Positions 41,090 through 51,018 of a DNA stretch of 64,000 nucleotides are shown in pieces. The DNA is from Silvania hatchlandensis. Its GTDB lineage: Bacteria; Pseudomonadota; Gammaproteobacteria; Enterobacterales; Enterobacteriaceae. The DNA lies in contig NZ_JAMGZK010000040.1 in assembly GCF_025564065.1 (NCBI RefSeq), forward strand, positions 62,001-126,000, in the 5' to 3' direction. Made by a program: the position numbers and the translations under genes. Under the pieces are notes generated by a model. It had not been told where the DNA came from, did no database searches, and was given only the letters and a program-made list of their open reading frames with translations. Each line of letters begins with the position of its first letter. The first letter of the stretch is position 1.

Positions 41090-42250
41090 ATGACGCGTAA
41101 ACAGGCCACCATCGCAGTGCGTAGCGGATTGAATGATGACGAACAGTACGGCTGCGTCGTCCCACCGATCCACCTCTCCAGTACCTATAACTTCACCGGA
41201 TTTAATGAACCGCGTGCGCATGACTATTCGCGCCGTGGCAACCCTACCCGTGACGTCACCCAGCGGGCGCTGGCGGAACTGGAAGGTGGCGCAGGCGCGG
41301 TGATGACCAATACCGGGATGTCGGCCATCCACCTGGTGACCACCGTTTACCTGAAACCCGGCGATCTGCTGGTAGCTCCGCACGACTGTTACGGCGGCAG
41401 CTACCGCCTGTTTGATAGCCTGGCGAAGCGCGGTTGCTATCGCGTGCTGTTTGTCGATCAGGGTGATGAACAGGCGCTGAAACAGGCGTTGGCCGAAAAG
41501 CCAAAGTTGGTGTTAGTCGAAAGCCCAAGCAATCCATTGTTACGCGTCGTGGATATTGCGAAAATTTGTCAGCTCGCAAGGGATGCGGGAGCGATTAGTG
41601 TGGTGGATAATACCTTCCTCAGTCCGGCGCTTCAGAACCCGCTGGCGCTGGGTGCGGATCTGGTGTTGCATTCATGCACCAAATATTTGAACGGCCATTC
41701 CGACGTCGTTGCGGGCGTGGTGATTGCTAAAGATCCGGACGTTGTCACCGAACTGGCATGGTGGGCGAATAATATCGGCGTCACCGGTAGCGCATTTGAC
41801 AGCTATCTGCTGTTGCGTGGACTGCGTACGCTGTCGCCGCGTATGGAAGTGGCGCAGCGTAATGCCCAGGCGATTGTTGATTTCCTGAAGACCCAGCCGC
41901 TGGTGAAGAAGCTCTACCACCCGTCGCTGCCGGATAATCAGGGACATGAAATTGCGGCCCGTCAACAAAAGGGTTTTGGTGCAATGTTAAGTTTTGAACT
42001 GGATGGCGATGAGCAAACGCTGCGTCGCTTCCTCAGCGGGTTGTCACTGTTTACGCTGGCGGAATCCTTAGGTGGGGTTGAAAGCTTGATTTCCCACGCC
42101 GCCACCATGACGCACGCAGGCATGGCGCCAGAAGCGCGTGCCGCCGCCGGGATCTCTGAGACGCTGCTGCGTATCTCAACCGGTATAGAAGATTGTGAAG
42201 ATTTAATTGCCGATCTGGAAAATGCCTTCCAGGTCGCAACCAAGGGGTAA
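41090..42250 (+). CDS. metB: Cystathionine gamma-synthase
   Basis: A 386-residue PLP enzyme that makes cystathionine from O-succinylhomoserine and cysteine. Cys/Met-metabolism family motifs: YSRRGNPTRD, the PLP-stacking region TGMSAIHLV, the Schiff-base lysine in LHSCTKYLNGHSDV, and the C-terminal ISHAATMTHAG. It is followed two bases later by metL in the same operon. Confidence 0.98.
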   Translation: MTRKQATIAVRSGLNDDEQYGCVVPPIHLSSTYNFTGFNEPRAHDYSRRGNPTRDVTQRALAELEGGAGAVMTNTGMSAIHLVTTVYLKPGDLLVAPHDCYGGSYRLFDSLAKRGCYRVLFVDQGDEQALKQALAEKPKLVLVESPSNPLLRVVDIAKICQLARDAGAISVVDNTFLSPALQNPLALGADLVLHSCTKYLNGHSDVVAGVVIAKDPDVVTELAWWANNIGVTGSAFDSYLLLRGLRTLSPRMEVAQRNAQAIVDFLKTQPLVKKLYHPSLPDNQGHEIAARQQKGFGAMLSFELDGDEQTLRRFLSGLSLFTLAESLGGVESLISHAATMTHAGMAPEARAAAGISETLLRISTGIEDCEDLIADLENAFQVATKG

Positions 42251-42252
42251 TC

Positions 42253-44685
42253 ATGAGTGTGATAGCGCAGGCAGGGGCGAAGGGTCGCCAACTGCACAAG
42301 TTTGGTGGTAGTAGTCTTGCTGATGTGAAGTGTTACCTGCGGGTCGCGGGGATCATGGCAGAGTATTCGATGCCGGGAGACATGATGGTTGTCTCTGCGG
42401 CGGGCAGCACCACCAACCAGTTGATTAGCTGGCTGAAGTTAAGCCAGACCGATCGTCTCTCTGCGCATCAGGTTCAACAAGCGTTACGCCGCTATCAGAG
42501 TGAATTGATCGCCGGTTTACTGCCTGCCAACGTTGCAGATGGCCTGATCAGTACTTTTATTCAGGATCTGGAGCGCCTGGCCGGTTTGCTCGACAGCGGC
42601 GTCACCGATGCCGTGTATGCCGAAGTGGTGGGCCACGGTGAAGTGTGGTCTGCGCGCCTGATGGCCGCAGTACTGCAACAGCAAGGTCTGGAAGCCGCAT
42701 GGCTGGATGCGCGTGATTTCCTGCGCGCCGAACGCGGTGCCCAGCCGCAGGTCGACGAAGGGCTGTCTTATCCGCTGCTGCAACAGCTGCTGGTGCAGCA
42801 TCCGAATAAACGCATTGTGGTCACCGGCTTTATCAGCCGCAGCAACGCGGGTGAAACCGTGCTGCTGGGGCGTAACGGCTCTGACTACTCCGCCACGCAA
42901 ATCGGCGCCCTTGCGGGCGTGTCGCGCGTCACCATCTGGAGTGATGTCGCCGGTGTGTACAGTGCCGATCCGCGCAAAGTCAAAGATGCCTGCCTGCTGC
43001 CGCTGCTGCGACTCGATGAGGCCAGCGAGCTGGCACGTCTGGCGGCGCCAGTCCTGCACGCCCGTACCCTGCAGCCGGTTTCCGGCAGCGACATCGACCT
43101 GCAGCTGCGCTGCAGCTACACGCCGGATAAAGGCTCAACCCGCATTGAACGCGTGCTGGCCTCCGGGACCGGGGCGCGTATCGTCACCAGCCATGACGAT
43201 ATCTGCCTGATCGAATTCCTGGTTCCTTCCGGGCAGGATTTCAAACTGGCGCATAAAGAGATCGATCTGGTGCTCAAGCGTGCCCAGGTTCGCCCGCTGG
43301 CGGTGGGGGTGCATCCCGATCGTCAGTTGCTGCAGTTCTGCTACACCGCAGAAGTGGCCGATGGCGCACTCAAAATTCTGGATGAAGCGGGCCTGCCGGG
43401 CGAGCTTCGTCTGCGTCAGGGGCTGGCGCTGATCGCGATGGTCGGCGCGGGCGTCACCCGTAACCCGCTGCACTGCCACCGTTTCTGGCAGCAGCTGAAA
43501 GGCCAGCCGGTTGAATTTACCTGGCAGTCGGAAGAGGGCATCAGCCTGGTGGCAGTGATGCGTACCGGGCCAACCGAAAGCCTGATTCAGGGGCTGCATC
43601 AGTCGCTGTTCCGCGCAGAAAAACGTATCGGTCTGGTGCTGTTTGGCAAAGGGAATATCGGTTCTCGCTGGCTGGAACTGTTCGCCCGCGAGCAAACTAC
43701 CCTCTCGGCGCGTACCGGATTTGAATTTGTGCTGGCGGGCGTCGTCGACAGCCGCCGCAGCCTGCTGAATTACGAAGGGCTGGACGCCAGCCGTGCGCTG
43801 GCCTTCTTTAACGATGAAGCCGTTGAGCAGGACGAAGAGTCGCTGTTCCTGTGGATGCGTGCCCATCCGTACGATGACCTGGTGGTACTGGACGTGACCG
43901 CCAGCGAGCAACTGGCTGCCCAGTATCTGGATTTTGCCAGTCACGGTTTCCACGTGATCAGCGCCAATAAGCTGGCAGGTGCCAGCAATACCAATAACTA
44001 CCGTCAGATCCACGATGCCTTTGAAAAAACCGGTCGTCACTGGCTGTATAACGCTACTGTCGGGGCCGGTTTGCCGGTTAACCATACCGTGCGCGATCTG
44101 ATCGAAAGCGGCGACAGCATTCTGGCGATCAGCGGCATTTTCTCCGGTACTCTTTCGTGGTTGTTCCTGCAGTTTGATGGCACCGTGCCGTTCACTGACC
44201 TGGTGGATCAGGCGTGGCAGCAAGGGCTGACCGAGCCTGACCCGCGCGTTGACCTCTCCGGTAAAGACGTGATGCGTAAGCTGGTGATCGTGGCCCGTGA
44301 AGCGGGTTACGACATTGAGCCGGGCCAGGTACGCGTGGAATCCCTGGTGCCTGCCGGTTGCGAAGAGGGGTCTGTCGATCACTTCTTCGAAAATGGCGAC
44401 GAGCTAAACGATCAGATGGTTCAGCGGCTGGAAGCCGCGCGTGAAATGGGCCTGGTGCTGCGCTATGTGGCGCGTTTCGATGCCAACGGCAAGGCGCGCG
44501 TCGGCGTAGAAGCCGTACGTCCGGAACACCCGCTGGCGGCGCTGCTGCCGTGCGATAACGTCTTCGCCATTGAAAGCCGCTGGTATCGCGACAACCCGCT
44601 GGTGATCCGGGGTCCGGGTGCGGGCCGGGATGTCACCGCCGGGGCCATTCAGTCCGACATCAACCGTCTGGCGCAACTGCTGTAA
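42253..44685 (+). CDS. metL: Bifunctional aspartokinase II / homoserine dehydrogenase II
   Basis: An 810-residue fusion enzyme for the first and third steps from aspartate to homoserine. Residues to about 300 are the aspartokinase domain (HKFGGSSLADVKCYL, GRNGSDYSAT), a middle regulatory region follows, and from about 460 the homoserine dehydrogenase begins with the NADP loop LVLFGKGNIGSRW; substrate motif SGIFSGTLSW and DLSGKDVMRK are present. Operon with metB, repressed by MetJ. Confidence 0.98.
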   Translation: MSVIAQAGAKGRQLHKFGGSSLADVKCYLRVAGIMAEYSMPGDMMVVSAAGSTTNQLISWLKLSQTDRLSAHQVQQALRRYQSELIAGLLPANVADGLISTFIQDLERLAGLLDSGVTDAVYAEVVGHGEVWSARLMAAVLQQQGLEAAWLDARDFLRAERGAQPQVDEGLSYPLLQQLLVQHPNKRIVVTGFISRSNAGETVLLGRNGSDYSATQIGALAGVSRVTIWSDVAGVYSADPRKVKDACLLPLLRLDEASELARLAAPVLHARTLQPVSGSDIDLQLRCSYTPDKGSTRIERVLASGTGARIVTSHDDICLIEFLVPSGQDFKLAHKEIDLVLKRAQVRPLAVGVHPDRQLLQFCYTAEVADGALKILDEAGLPGELRLRQGLALIAMVGAGVTRNPLHCHRFWQQLKGQPVEFTWQSEEGISLVAVMRTGPTESLIQGLHQSLFRAEKRIGLVLFGKGNIGSRWLELFAREQTTLSARTGFEFVLAGVVDSRRSLLNYEGLDASRALAFFNDEAVEQDEESLFLWMRAHPYDDLVVLDVTASEQLAAQYLDFASHGFHVISANKLAGASNTNNYRQIHDAFEKTGRHWLYNATVGAGLPVNHTVRDLIESGDSILAISGIFSGTLSWLFLQFDGTVPFTDLVDQAWQQGLTEPDPRVDLSGKDVMRKLVIVAREAGYDIEPGQVRVESLVPAGCEEGSVDHFFENGDELNDQMVQRLEAAREMGLVLRYVARFDANGKARVGVEAVRPEHPLAALLPCDNVFAIESRWYRDNPLVIRGPGAGRDVTAGAIQSDINRLAQLL

Positions 44686-44688
44686 TAC

Positions 44689-44724
44689 CCCTCACCCTAA
44701 CCCTCTCCCCAAAGGGGAGAGGGA
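44689..44724. repeat. CCCTCACCC-type palindromic repeat, copy 4 (after metL)
   Basis: CCCTCACCCTAACCCTCTCCCC with GGGGAGAGGG forms a short hairpin just after the metL stop. Only one half of the full element is here. It may act as mRNA 3'-end protection or a weak terminator. Confidence 0.8.
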
Positions 44725-44823
44725 ATAGTCGTCCCCATCCTGAACTATTTTCATCTTCCCTGAGCATTCCTCACCGTCAATGATGATATTTTCAGTTGAC
44801 GCCAGTCCGCTTTTCCGTCATTT

Positions 44824-44855
44824 TTACATCTGGACGTCTAAACGTATAGAAGTTC
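44824..44855 (+). promoter_or_regulatory. Tandem met boxes (metF operator)
   Basis: Eight-base units TTACATCT, GGACGTCT, AAACGTAT and AGAAGTTC follow each other in the metF leader. The second is nearly identical to the AGACGTCT consensus. Confidence 0.85.
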
Positions 44856-44893
44856 GAAACATAACAAACAACGACACGCGATTGATGAGGTAA

Positions 44894-45787
<894 letters not shown>

Positions 45788-45791
45788 TGGT

Positions 45792-45819
45792 AAAGCCCTC
45801 ATTTTGTTGAGGGCTTTTA
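45792..45819 (+). terminator. metF terminator
   Basis: AAAGCCCTCA (45792-45801) pairs with TGAGGGCTTT (45808-45817) and ends in T residues. Confidence 0.9.
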
Positions 45820-45830
45820 TGTTACAGCCG

Positions 45831-45900
45831 AATATCAAAGGTATTAACTATCAAATCTGTGGATTGTTTCAATTATCTCTTGTCCCCGGTGGTGTATATC
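45831..45900 (+). promoter_or_regulatory. katG promoter with OxyR-type region
   Basis: The stretch with AATATCAAAGG, AACTATCAAATCTGTGGATTG and CAATTATC resembles the OxyR-protected region of the E. coli katG promoter, including the order of the CTATC element and GTGGATT. The hexamer TATATC (45895-45900) is the likely -10. Confidence 0.65.
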
Positions 45901-45931
45901 CTAACGATAAAACCATAACGGGAGCAGAGCG

Positions 45932-48103
45932 ATGAGCATGTCCGACGAGAACCAGAATGCAGGTAAATGCCCTTTCCATCAGGGCAGTTTTGATAAGAGT
46001 GCCGGTGCCGGAACCAACAGCCGGGACTGGTGGCCTAAGCAACTTCGTATCGACCTTCTCAATCAGCATTCCGAACGTTCCAACCCACTAGGTAATGATT
46101 TCGATTACCGCAAAGAATTCAGCAAACTCGATTACTCCGCACTGAAAGGCGATCTCAAAGCCCTGTTAACCGATTCACAGCCGTGGTGGCCTGCGGACTG
46201 GGGCAGCTATGCCGGTCTGTTCATTCGTATGGCGTGGCATGGAGCAGGCACTTATCGCTCAGTCGACGGTCGCGGCGGCGCGGGCCGCGGCCAGCAGCGC
46301 TTCTCACCGCTCAATTCCTGGCCGGACAACGTCAGCCTCGATAAGGCGCGTCGCCTGCTATGGCCGATCAAGCAAAAGTATGGCCAGAAAATCTCCTGGG
46401 CCGACCTGTATATTCTTGCCGGTAACGTGGCGCTGGAAAATTCCGGCTTCCGCACCTTTGGCTTTGGTGCCGGGCGCGAGGATGTGTGGGAACCGGATCT
46501 GGACGTTAACTGGGGGGATGAAAAAGCCTGGCTGACCCATCGTGACCCGGAAGCGCTGGCGAAAAATCCTTTATCCGCAACCGAGATGGGACTTATCTAC
46601 GTTAACCCGGAAGGGCCAAATGCCAGCGGCGAACCGCTGTCGGCGGCGGCGGCGATCCGCGCCACCTTTGGCAACATGGGCATGAACGATGAAGAGACCG
46701 TGGCGCTGATTGCGGGCGGCCATACGCTGGGTAAAACGCACGGTGCCGGGGAAGCTACCCATGTGGGTGTCGATCCGGAAGCCGGCTTAATCGAGGCGCA
46801 GGGCCTGGGCTGGGCCAGCACCCACGGTAGCGGTATTGGTGCCGACGCGATCACCTCCGGGCTGGAAGTCATCTGGTCCCAGACGCCGACCCAGTGGAGC
46901 AACTACTTCTTCGAAAACCTGTATAAATACGAGTGGGTGCAAACCCGCAGTCCGGCAGGGGCGATCCAGTTTGAAGCGGCCGATGCACCAGAAATCATGC
47001 CCGATCCGTTTGACCCGTCGAAAAAGCGCAAACCGACAATGCTGGTTACCGACCTGACGCTGCGCTTTGACCCGGAGTTCGACAAAATTTCCCGTCGCTT
47101 CCTTAACGATCCGCAGGCCTTTAACGAAGCCTTTGCCCGGGCCTGGTTCAAACTGACCCACCGGGATATGGGGCCGATCTCCCGTTACTTCGGACCGGAA
47201 GTGCCAAAAGAAGAGCTGATTTGGCAGGATCCGCTGCCGCATCCGTTCTTCCAGCCGTCGGCAGCAGATATTGAAAGCCTGAAGGTGGACATTGCCGCAT
47301 CCGGACTGTCAGTCAGCGAGTTGGTGTCGGTGGCCTGGGCGTCGGCATCGACGTTCCGCGGTGGCGATAAGCGGGGCGGCGCGAACGGTGCGCGCCTGGC
47401 GCTGGCACCGCAGCGCAGCTGGGATGTGAATGCCGTGGCCGCGCGCGTTCTGCCGGTGCTGGAAAACATTTATAAATCGGCGCACAAAGCGTCGCTGGCC
47501 GACATCATCGTGCTGGCGGGCGTCGTGGGCGTCGAAAAGGCGGCGAAAGCGGCGGGTGTGAGCATCAGCGTGCCATTTACCCCGGGACGCGTTGACGCGC
47601 GTCAGGATCAAACCGACGTTGAGATGTTTGCCTTTATCGAACCAATTGCGGATGGTTTCCGTAACTACCGCGCCGCGATTGATGTGTCGACCACCGAATC
47701 GTTGCTGATCGACAAAGCCCAGCAGCTGACCCTGACTGCCCCAGAGATGACGGTGCTGACCGGTGGCTTACGTGTTCTGGGCGCTAACTTTGATGGCGGC
47801 AAGAGTGGCGTCTTTACCGATCGCGTGGGCGTACTCAGCACTGACTTCTTCGTCAATTTGCTGGACATGGGGAATCAGTGGAAAGCCACCGATGACTCGG
47901 CAGAGCTGTTTGAGGGCCGGGATCGCGTCAGCGGCGAAGTGAAATTCATGGCGAGTCGCGCTGACCTGGTCTTCGGTTCTCACTCTGTTCTGCGCGCCCT
48001 GGCAGAAGTGTATGCCAGCAGCGATGCCAGCGAGAAGTTTGTGAAGGACTTTGTGGCGGCGTGGACCAAGGTCATGAACCTCGATCGGTTCGACCTGCAG
48101 TAA
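45932..48103 (+). CDS. katG: Catalase-peroxidase KatG
   Basis: A 723-residue haem enzyme (hydroperoxidase I) that removes hydrogen peroxide by catalase and peroxidase activity. The distal haem site [14 protein letters not shown] contains the Trp of the Met-Tyr-Trp adduct, the Tyr is in [11 protein letters not shown] and the proximal haem motif is in [13 protein letters not shown]. The N-terminal and C-terminal duplicated halves are both present. ATG 45932 follows GGGAGCAGAG. Expected to be OxyR-induced, and oxyR lies 15 kb downstream. Confidence 0.97.
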   Translation: MSMSDENQNAGKCPFHQGSFDKSAGAGTNSRDWWPKQLRIDLLNQHSERSNPLGNDFDYRKEFSKLDYSALKGDLKALLTDSQPWWPADWGSYAGLFIRMAWHGAGTYRSVDGRGGAGRGQQRFSPLNSWPDNVSLDKARRLLWPIKQKYGQKISWADLYILAGNVALENSGFRTFGFGAGREDVWEPDLDVNWGDEKAWLTHRDPEALAKNPLSATEMGLIYVNPEGPNASGEPLSAAAAIRATFGNMGMNDEETVALIAGGHTLGKTHGAGEATHVGVDPEAGLIEAQGLGWASTHGSGIGADAITSGLEVIWSQTPTQWSNYFFENLYKYEWVQTRSPAGAIQFEAADAPEIMPDPFDPSKKRKPTMLVTDLTLRFDPEFDKISRRFLNDPQAFNEAFARAWFKLTHRDMGPISRYFGPEVPKEELIWQDPLPHPFFQPSAADIESLKVDIAASGLSVSELVSVAWASASTFRGGDKRGGANGARLALAPQRSWDVNAVAARVLPVLENIYKSAHKASLADIIVLAGVVGVEKAAKAAGVSISVPFTPGRVDARQDQTDVEMFAFIEPIADGFRNYRAAIDVSTTESLLIDKAQQLTLTAPEMTVLTGGLRVLGANFDGGKSGVFTDRVGVLSTDFFVNLLDMGNQWKATDDSAELFEGRDRVSGEVKFMASRADLVFGSHSVLRALAEVYASSDASEKFVKDFVAAWTKVMNLDRFDLQ

Positions 48104-48111
48104 AAATGAGC

Positions 48112-48137
48112 ATCCCCGCCTCGGCGGGGATTTTTTT
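48112..48137 (+). terminator. katG terminator
   Basis: ATCCCCGCC-TC-GGCGGGGAT is a perfect nine-pair stem followed by seven T. Confidence 0.93.
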
Positions 48138-48147
48138 GGGTTATGTG

Positions 48148-48178
48148 CAGGCGGATACGCGCAGCGCGGCATCCGGCG
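48148..48178. repeat. REP-like element between katG and gldA
   Basis: GGCGGATACGC...GCGCGGCATCCGGCGG is close to the classical enterobacterial REP unit (imperfect palindrome GCGGATACGC / GCATCCGGC) and lies between two convergent genes. Confidence 0.65.
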
Positions 48179-48184
48179 GTTTGA

Positions 48185-49288
48185 CTATTCCCACTCCTGC
48201 AAAAAGCGCTGACCATACCGATCGGCAACCAACAGCGCCGCGTAGACCTGATCCGGTGTCGCACCACCCGGCATATTGTGGATGGTTTCGCCTTCGGCAC
48301 AGGAGGCTTGTGCGACGATCTGCATTTTGGCCGGAATATCCGTTTTGATATCCAGCTGCGCCAGGGTGATCGGCAGACCCACGCTGTGACACAGCGCGGC
48401 CACGGTTTCGATCTCTTCTACCGACGCATTCTCCAGTACCAGCTGAGTCAGGGTGCCGAAGGCCACTTTCTCGCCGTGGTAGTAAGGGTGTGCATCCGCA
48501 ATGGCGGTCAATCCGTTGTGGATCGCATGCGCCGCCGCCAGTCCGCCGCTTTCAAAGCCGACGCCGCTAAGATAGGTGTTGGCTTCAATCACTCGCTCAA
48601 GGGCAGGCGTCACGACGTGCTGTTCCGCAGCCAGCATCGCCTTTTCACCCTCTTCGACCAGCGTGTTGTAGCACAGCTCGGCCAGCGCCAGTGCGGCCTG
48701 GGTGCATTTCCCGCCCGCCATGGTCGTGGCCCCGCTGCGCGAGCAGGCGCGGGCTTCAAACCACGTCGCCAGCGCATCGCCAATCCCTGCTGCCAGCAGG
48801 CGTGCCGGGGCACCGGCGACCACTTTGGTATCGACAATGACCATGTTTGGGTTGCACGGCAGCATCAGATAGCGATCAAATTCGCCGCTGTCGGTATAGA
48901 TAACGGACAGGGCGCTGCACGGCGCATCGGTTGAGGCGATAGTGGGCGCGATGGCGACCGGCACATCCATAAAATGCGCCAGCGCTTTGGCCGTATCCAG
49001 CGTTTTACCGCCGCCGATGCCGAGGATGGCCTGACAGTCGGCATCTTTGGCCAGCTTGCGCAGCCGGTCAATCTCGTTTTGCGAACACTCCCCGCCAAAG
49101 GGGGCAATTTCAACCTGCAGTTCGGCCTGCTTAAAGCTCTGGCGCAGGGTCTCTTCGGCAAAACCGAGCACAAACTTATCGCCGACCACCAGCCAGCGTG
49201 CCGCCAGCGGCTGCAGATAATCGCCGAGACGGGTAAGCACATCTGCGCCCTGAATGTATTTACCGGGCGATTGAATAATACGGTCCAT
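48185..49288 (-). CDS. gldA: Glycerol dehydrogenase
   Basis: A 367-residue zinc- and NAD+-dependent dehydrogenase interconverting glycerol and dihydroxyacetone; it also reduces hydroxyacetone and methylglyoxal. NAD site [13 protein letters not shown], zinc ligands in [11 protein letters not shown] (D), HAIHNGL and [10 protein letters not shown] (His). Downstream of the fructose-6-phosphate aldolase gene by 12 bases, so both are co-transcribed; in E. coli this pair also carries ptsA, absent here. Confidence 0.97.
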   Translation of the reverse strand: MDRIIQSPGKYIQGADVLTRLGDYLQPLAARWLVVGDKFVLGFAEETLRQSFKQAELQVEIAPFGGECSQNEIDRLRKLAKDADCQAILGIGGGKTLDTAKALAHFMDVPVAIAPTIASTDAPCSALSVIYTDSGEFDRYLMLPCNPNMVIVDTKVVAGAPARLLAAGIGDALATWFEARACSRSGATTMAGGKCTQAALALAELCYNTLVEEGEKAMLAAEQHVVTPALERVIEANTYLSGVGFESGGLAAAHAIHNGLTAIADAHPYYHGEKVAFGTLTQLVLENASVEEIETVAALCHSVGLPITLAQLDIKTDIPAKMQIVAQASCAEGETIHNMPGGATPDQVYAALLVADRYGQRFLQEWE

Positions 49289-49300
49289 AACATGTCTCCC

Positions 49301-49963
49301 TTAGAGGTTGAGGTTACCAAACGCGTTTTTCCAGTCCTGCTCGAACTTCTCTATGGCTGACTCTACCGCGGGTGTATTGAGCATTTGTTGCGCGATATCT
49401 AAAGGAAGCGTGATAGCTTCACATCCGGCGAGCAGGCAGTCCAGCGCCTGACGCGGGGTTTTGAAGCTGGCGGCCAGCACCATGCTCTCCGGCGCGTGCA
49501 GCGCCAACAGGCTTTGCAGCTCCTGTACCGTGCGGATCCCGTCTCCGCCCTGGGCATCCACCCGGTTAACGTACGGTGCGACATACTTCGCCCCTGCCAG
49601 CGCCGCCAGCAAACCTTGTGTCGCGCTGTACACCGCCGTGCCGAGTGTAGTAATGCCCTCTTTTTTCAGCGCTTTAATGGCGGCAAGGCCTTGTGCGGTC
49701 ACCGGGATTTTAACCACGATACCGGGGAGGGCGTTGCTCAGACGTTTGGCTTCAGTAACCATGCCCTCTGCATCGCGGCTCAGGGTCTGGGCGAACAGAA
49801 TGCCGTCCGGGCCGATGGCCTGCTGCAGGCGTGGCAGTACTTCCCAGAGGGATTCGCGGCTGGCGGCAACTATGCTCGGATTGGTGGTCACACCGGCGAT
49901 GGGAAATATTTTTGCCAGGCGTTCTACTTCCGCCACGTTGGCGGTATCCAGATACAGTTCCAT
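49301..49963 (-). CDS. fsa: Fructose-6-phosphate aldolase
   Basis: A 220-residue transaldolase-like enzyme (FsaB/TalC) that splits fructose 6-phosphate into dihydroxyacetone and glyceraldehyde 3-phosphate, or runs in reverse. The Schiff-base lysine lies in [13 protein letters not shown]; other motifs are [26 protein letters not shown] and [14 protein letters not shown]. With gldA it can join glycerol-derived dihydroxyacetone to the hexose pool. FsaA and FsaB cannot be separated with certainty; the context favours FsaB. Confidence 0.95.
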   Translation of the reverse strand: MELYLDTANVAEVERLAKIFPIAGVTTNPSIVAASRESLWEVLPRLQQAIGPDGILFAQTLSRDAEGMVTEAKRLSNALPGIVVKIPVTAQGLAAIKALKKEGITTLGTAVYSATQGLLAALAGAKYVAPYVNRVDAQGGDGIRTVQELQSLLALHAPESMVLAASFKTPRQALDCLLAGCEAITLPLDIAQQMLNTPAVESAIEKFEQDWKNAFGNLNL

Positions 49964-50091
49964 TATTATTCCTTAAGTCAGCATGTCTGAATTAAGGATA
50001 CGGCGGGCTTGCCAGACGGAGATAGAGGTCAAATTTGTCAAATACTGGACAAATGTAAGGTCCTCAATAAAGTGCGAAGGGGATCACAGTG

Positions 50092-50931
50092 CTAGTTTTT
50101 AGCCGTTAACTGGCTGTGATACTGGCGGCGATATTCCGACGGAGAGCGTTCCGTGTTTTTCCGAAACAGTCGGCAGAAGTAGTTACTGTCAGCAAATCCG
50201 CAGGCGTGGGCCACATCTTTTACTTTCAAATCATAACCTTTCAGCAATGCCCTGGCATGCTCCAGCCGCGTGTGATTGAGGTATTCGTTAAAGCCGACAG
50301 CGCCGGTTTTCTGAAAAAGATGCGACAGGTAGTTGGGCGAGATATAAAAACCCTCCGCCACGGATTCCCGCGTCAGAGGTGTAGCGTAGTTATCGTCGAT
50401 GTAGGAGCGAATGGCTTCGAAAAGTGCCTGACTTCGGGATGCGGTCTGGATCTGGCTGCCAAGTAAATCACAGCAATGGCTGAGCAGGCTGGCAATAACG
50501 CATCGCGCGGTCTGTTGCTCCTGAGGCTGCATTTGCAGTTCATTGAGCGTTTGTAGCAGGAAAGAGCCAATCCGCGGTCCGCGGCGTGCCACCTGCTGCT
50601 TTGCCAGCGTGTGATACGACGTGCCGTCCCACTGAACGAGGCTGAAGCCTAACTGCTGTTTGGCAAACAGAATGCTGCAGGTGGTGGCGGGCATGTTCAT
50701 CTGTGGAGCATTCCAGCCGCCGGCGGGCACATAGAGAACATCGCCGGGCATGAGCGTATCGCTGACGGCGGCGTCAGTAAATTCCCCGTCCAGCATAATC
50801 TCCAGACGTGGAAAATCGACCCGACAGGCCAGTTCCGGCGCCGGGCTATTGTTGCTGGCGAAGTAAATCTGGCGCAACGGCAGAGTGCCATTAACAAGAC
50901 GGGAGAGCAGGTGGCTGACGTCGTGATGCAT
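50092..50931 (-). CDS. yijO: AraC-family regulator (YijO-like)
   Basis: A 279-residue regulator with an N-terminal cupin-like region (VLYVPAGGWNAPQ) and a C-terminal AraC double helix-turn-helix (ESVAEGFYISPNYLSHLFQK and KDVAHACGFADSNYFCRLFRK). In E. coli YijO lies in the same spot next to eptC and is a poorly known regulator. Orientation as fsa-gldA and eptC; the 128-base gap before fsa could hold its target promoter. Function inferred only. Confidence 0.88.
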   Translation of the reverse strand: MHHDVSHLLSRLVNGTLPLRQIYFASNNSPAPELACRVDFPRLEIMLDGEFTDAAVSDTLMPGDVLYVPAGGWNAPQMNMPATTCSILFAKQQLGFSLVQWDGTSYHTLAKQQVARRGPRIGSFLLQTLNELQMQPQEQQTARCVIASLLSHCCDLLGSQIQTASRSQALFEAIRSYIDDNYATPLTRESVAEGFYISPNYLSHLFQKTGAVGFNEYLNHTRLEHARALLKGYDLKVKDVAHACGFADSNYFCRLFRKNTERSPSEYRRQYHSQLTAKN

Positions 50932-50978
50932 GTTATTCCCTTGCCGGATGCAAACAGGGAAACATTAGCGTCGTTAGT

Positions 50979-51007
50979 GAAAAAAGGCCACCCTGAATCG
51001 GATGGCC
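50979..51007 (-). terminator. eptC terminator
   Basis: On the minus strand GGCCATCC and GGGTGGCC form a stem with one G-U pair, followed by a six-base T-run (plus-strand A-run just before 50986). Confidence 0.85.
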
Positions 51008-51018
51008 CTGGGCGGTGA

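Noticed and set aside
43135-44382. 415-codon minus-strand frame inside metL
   Set aside because: metL is intact over its full family length; this frame is antisense to it and unlike any known family.
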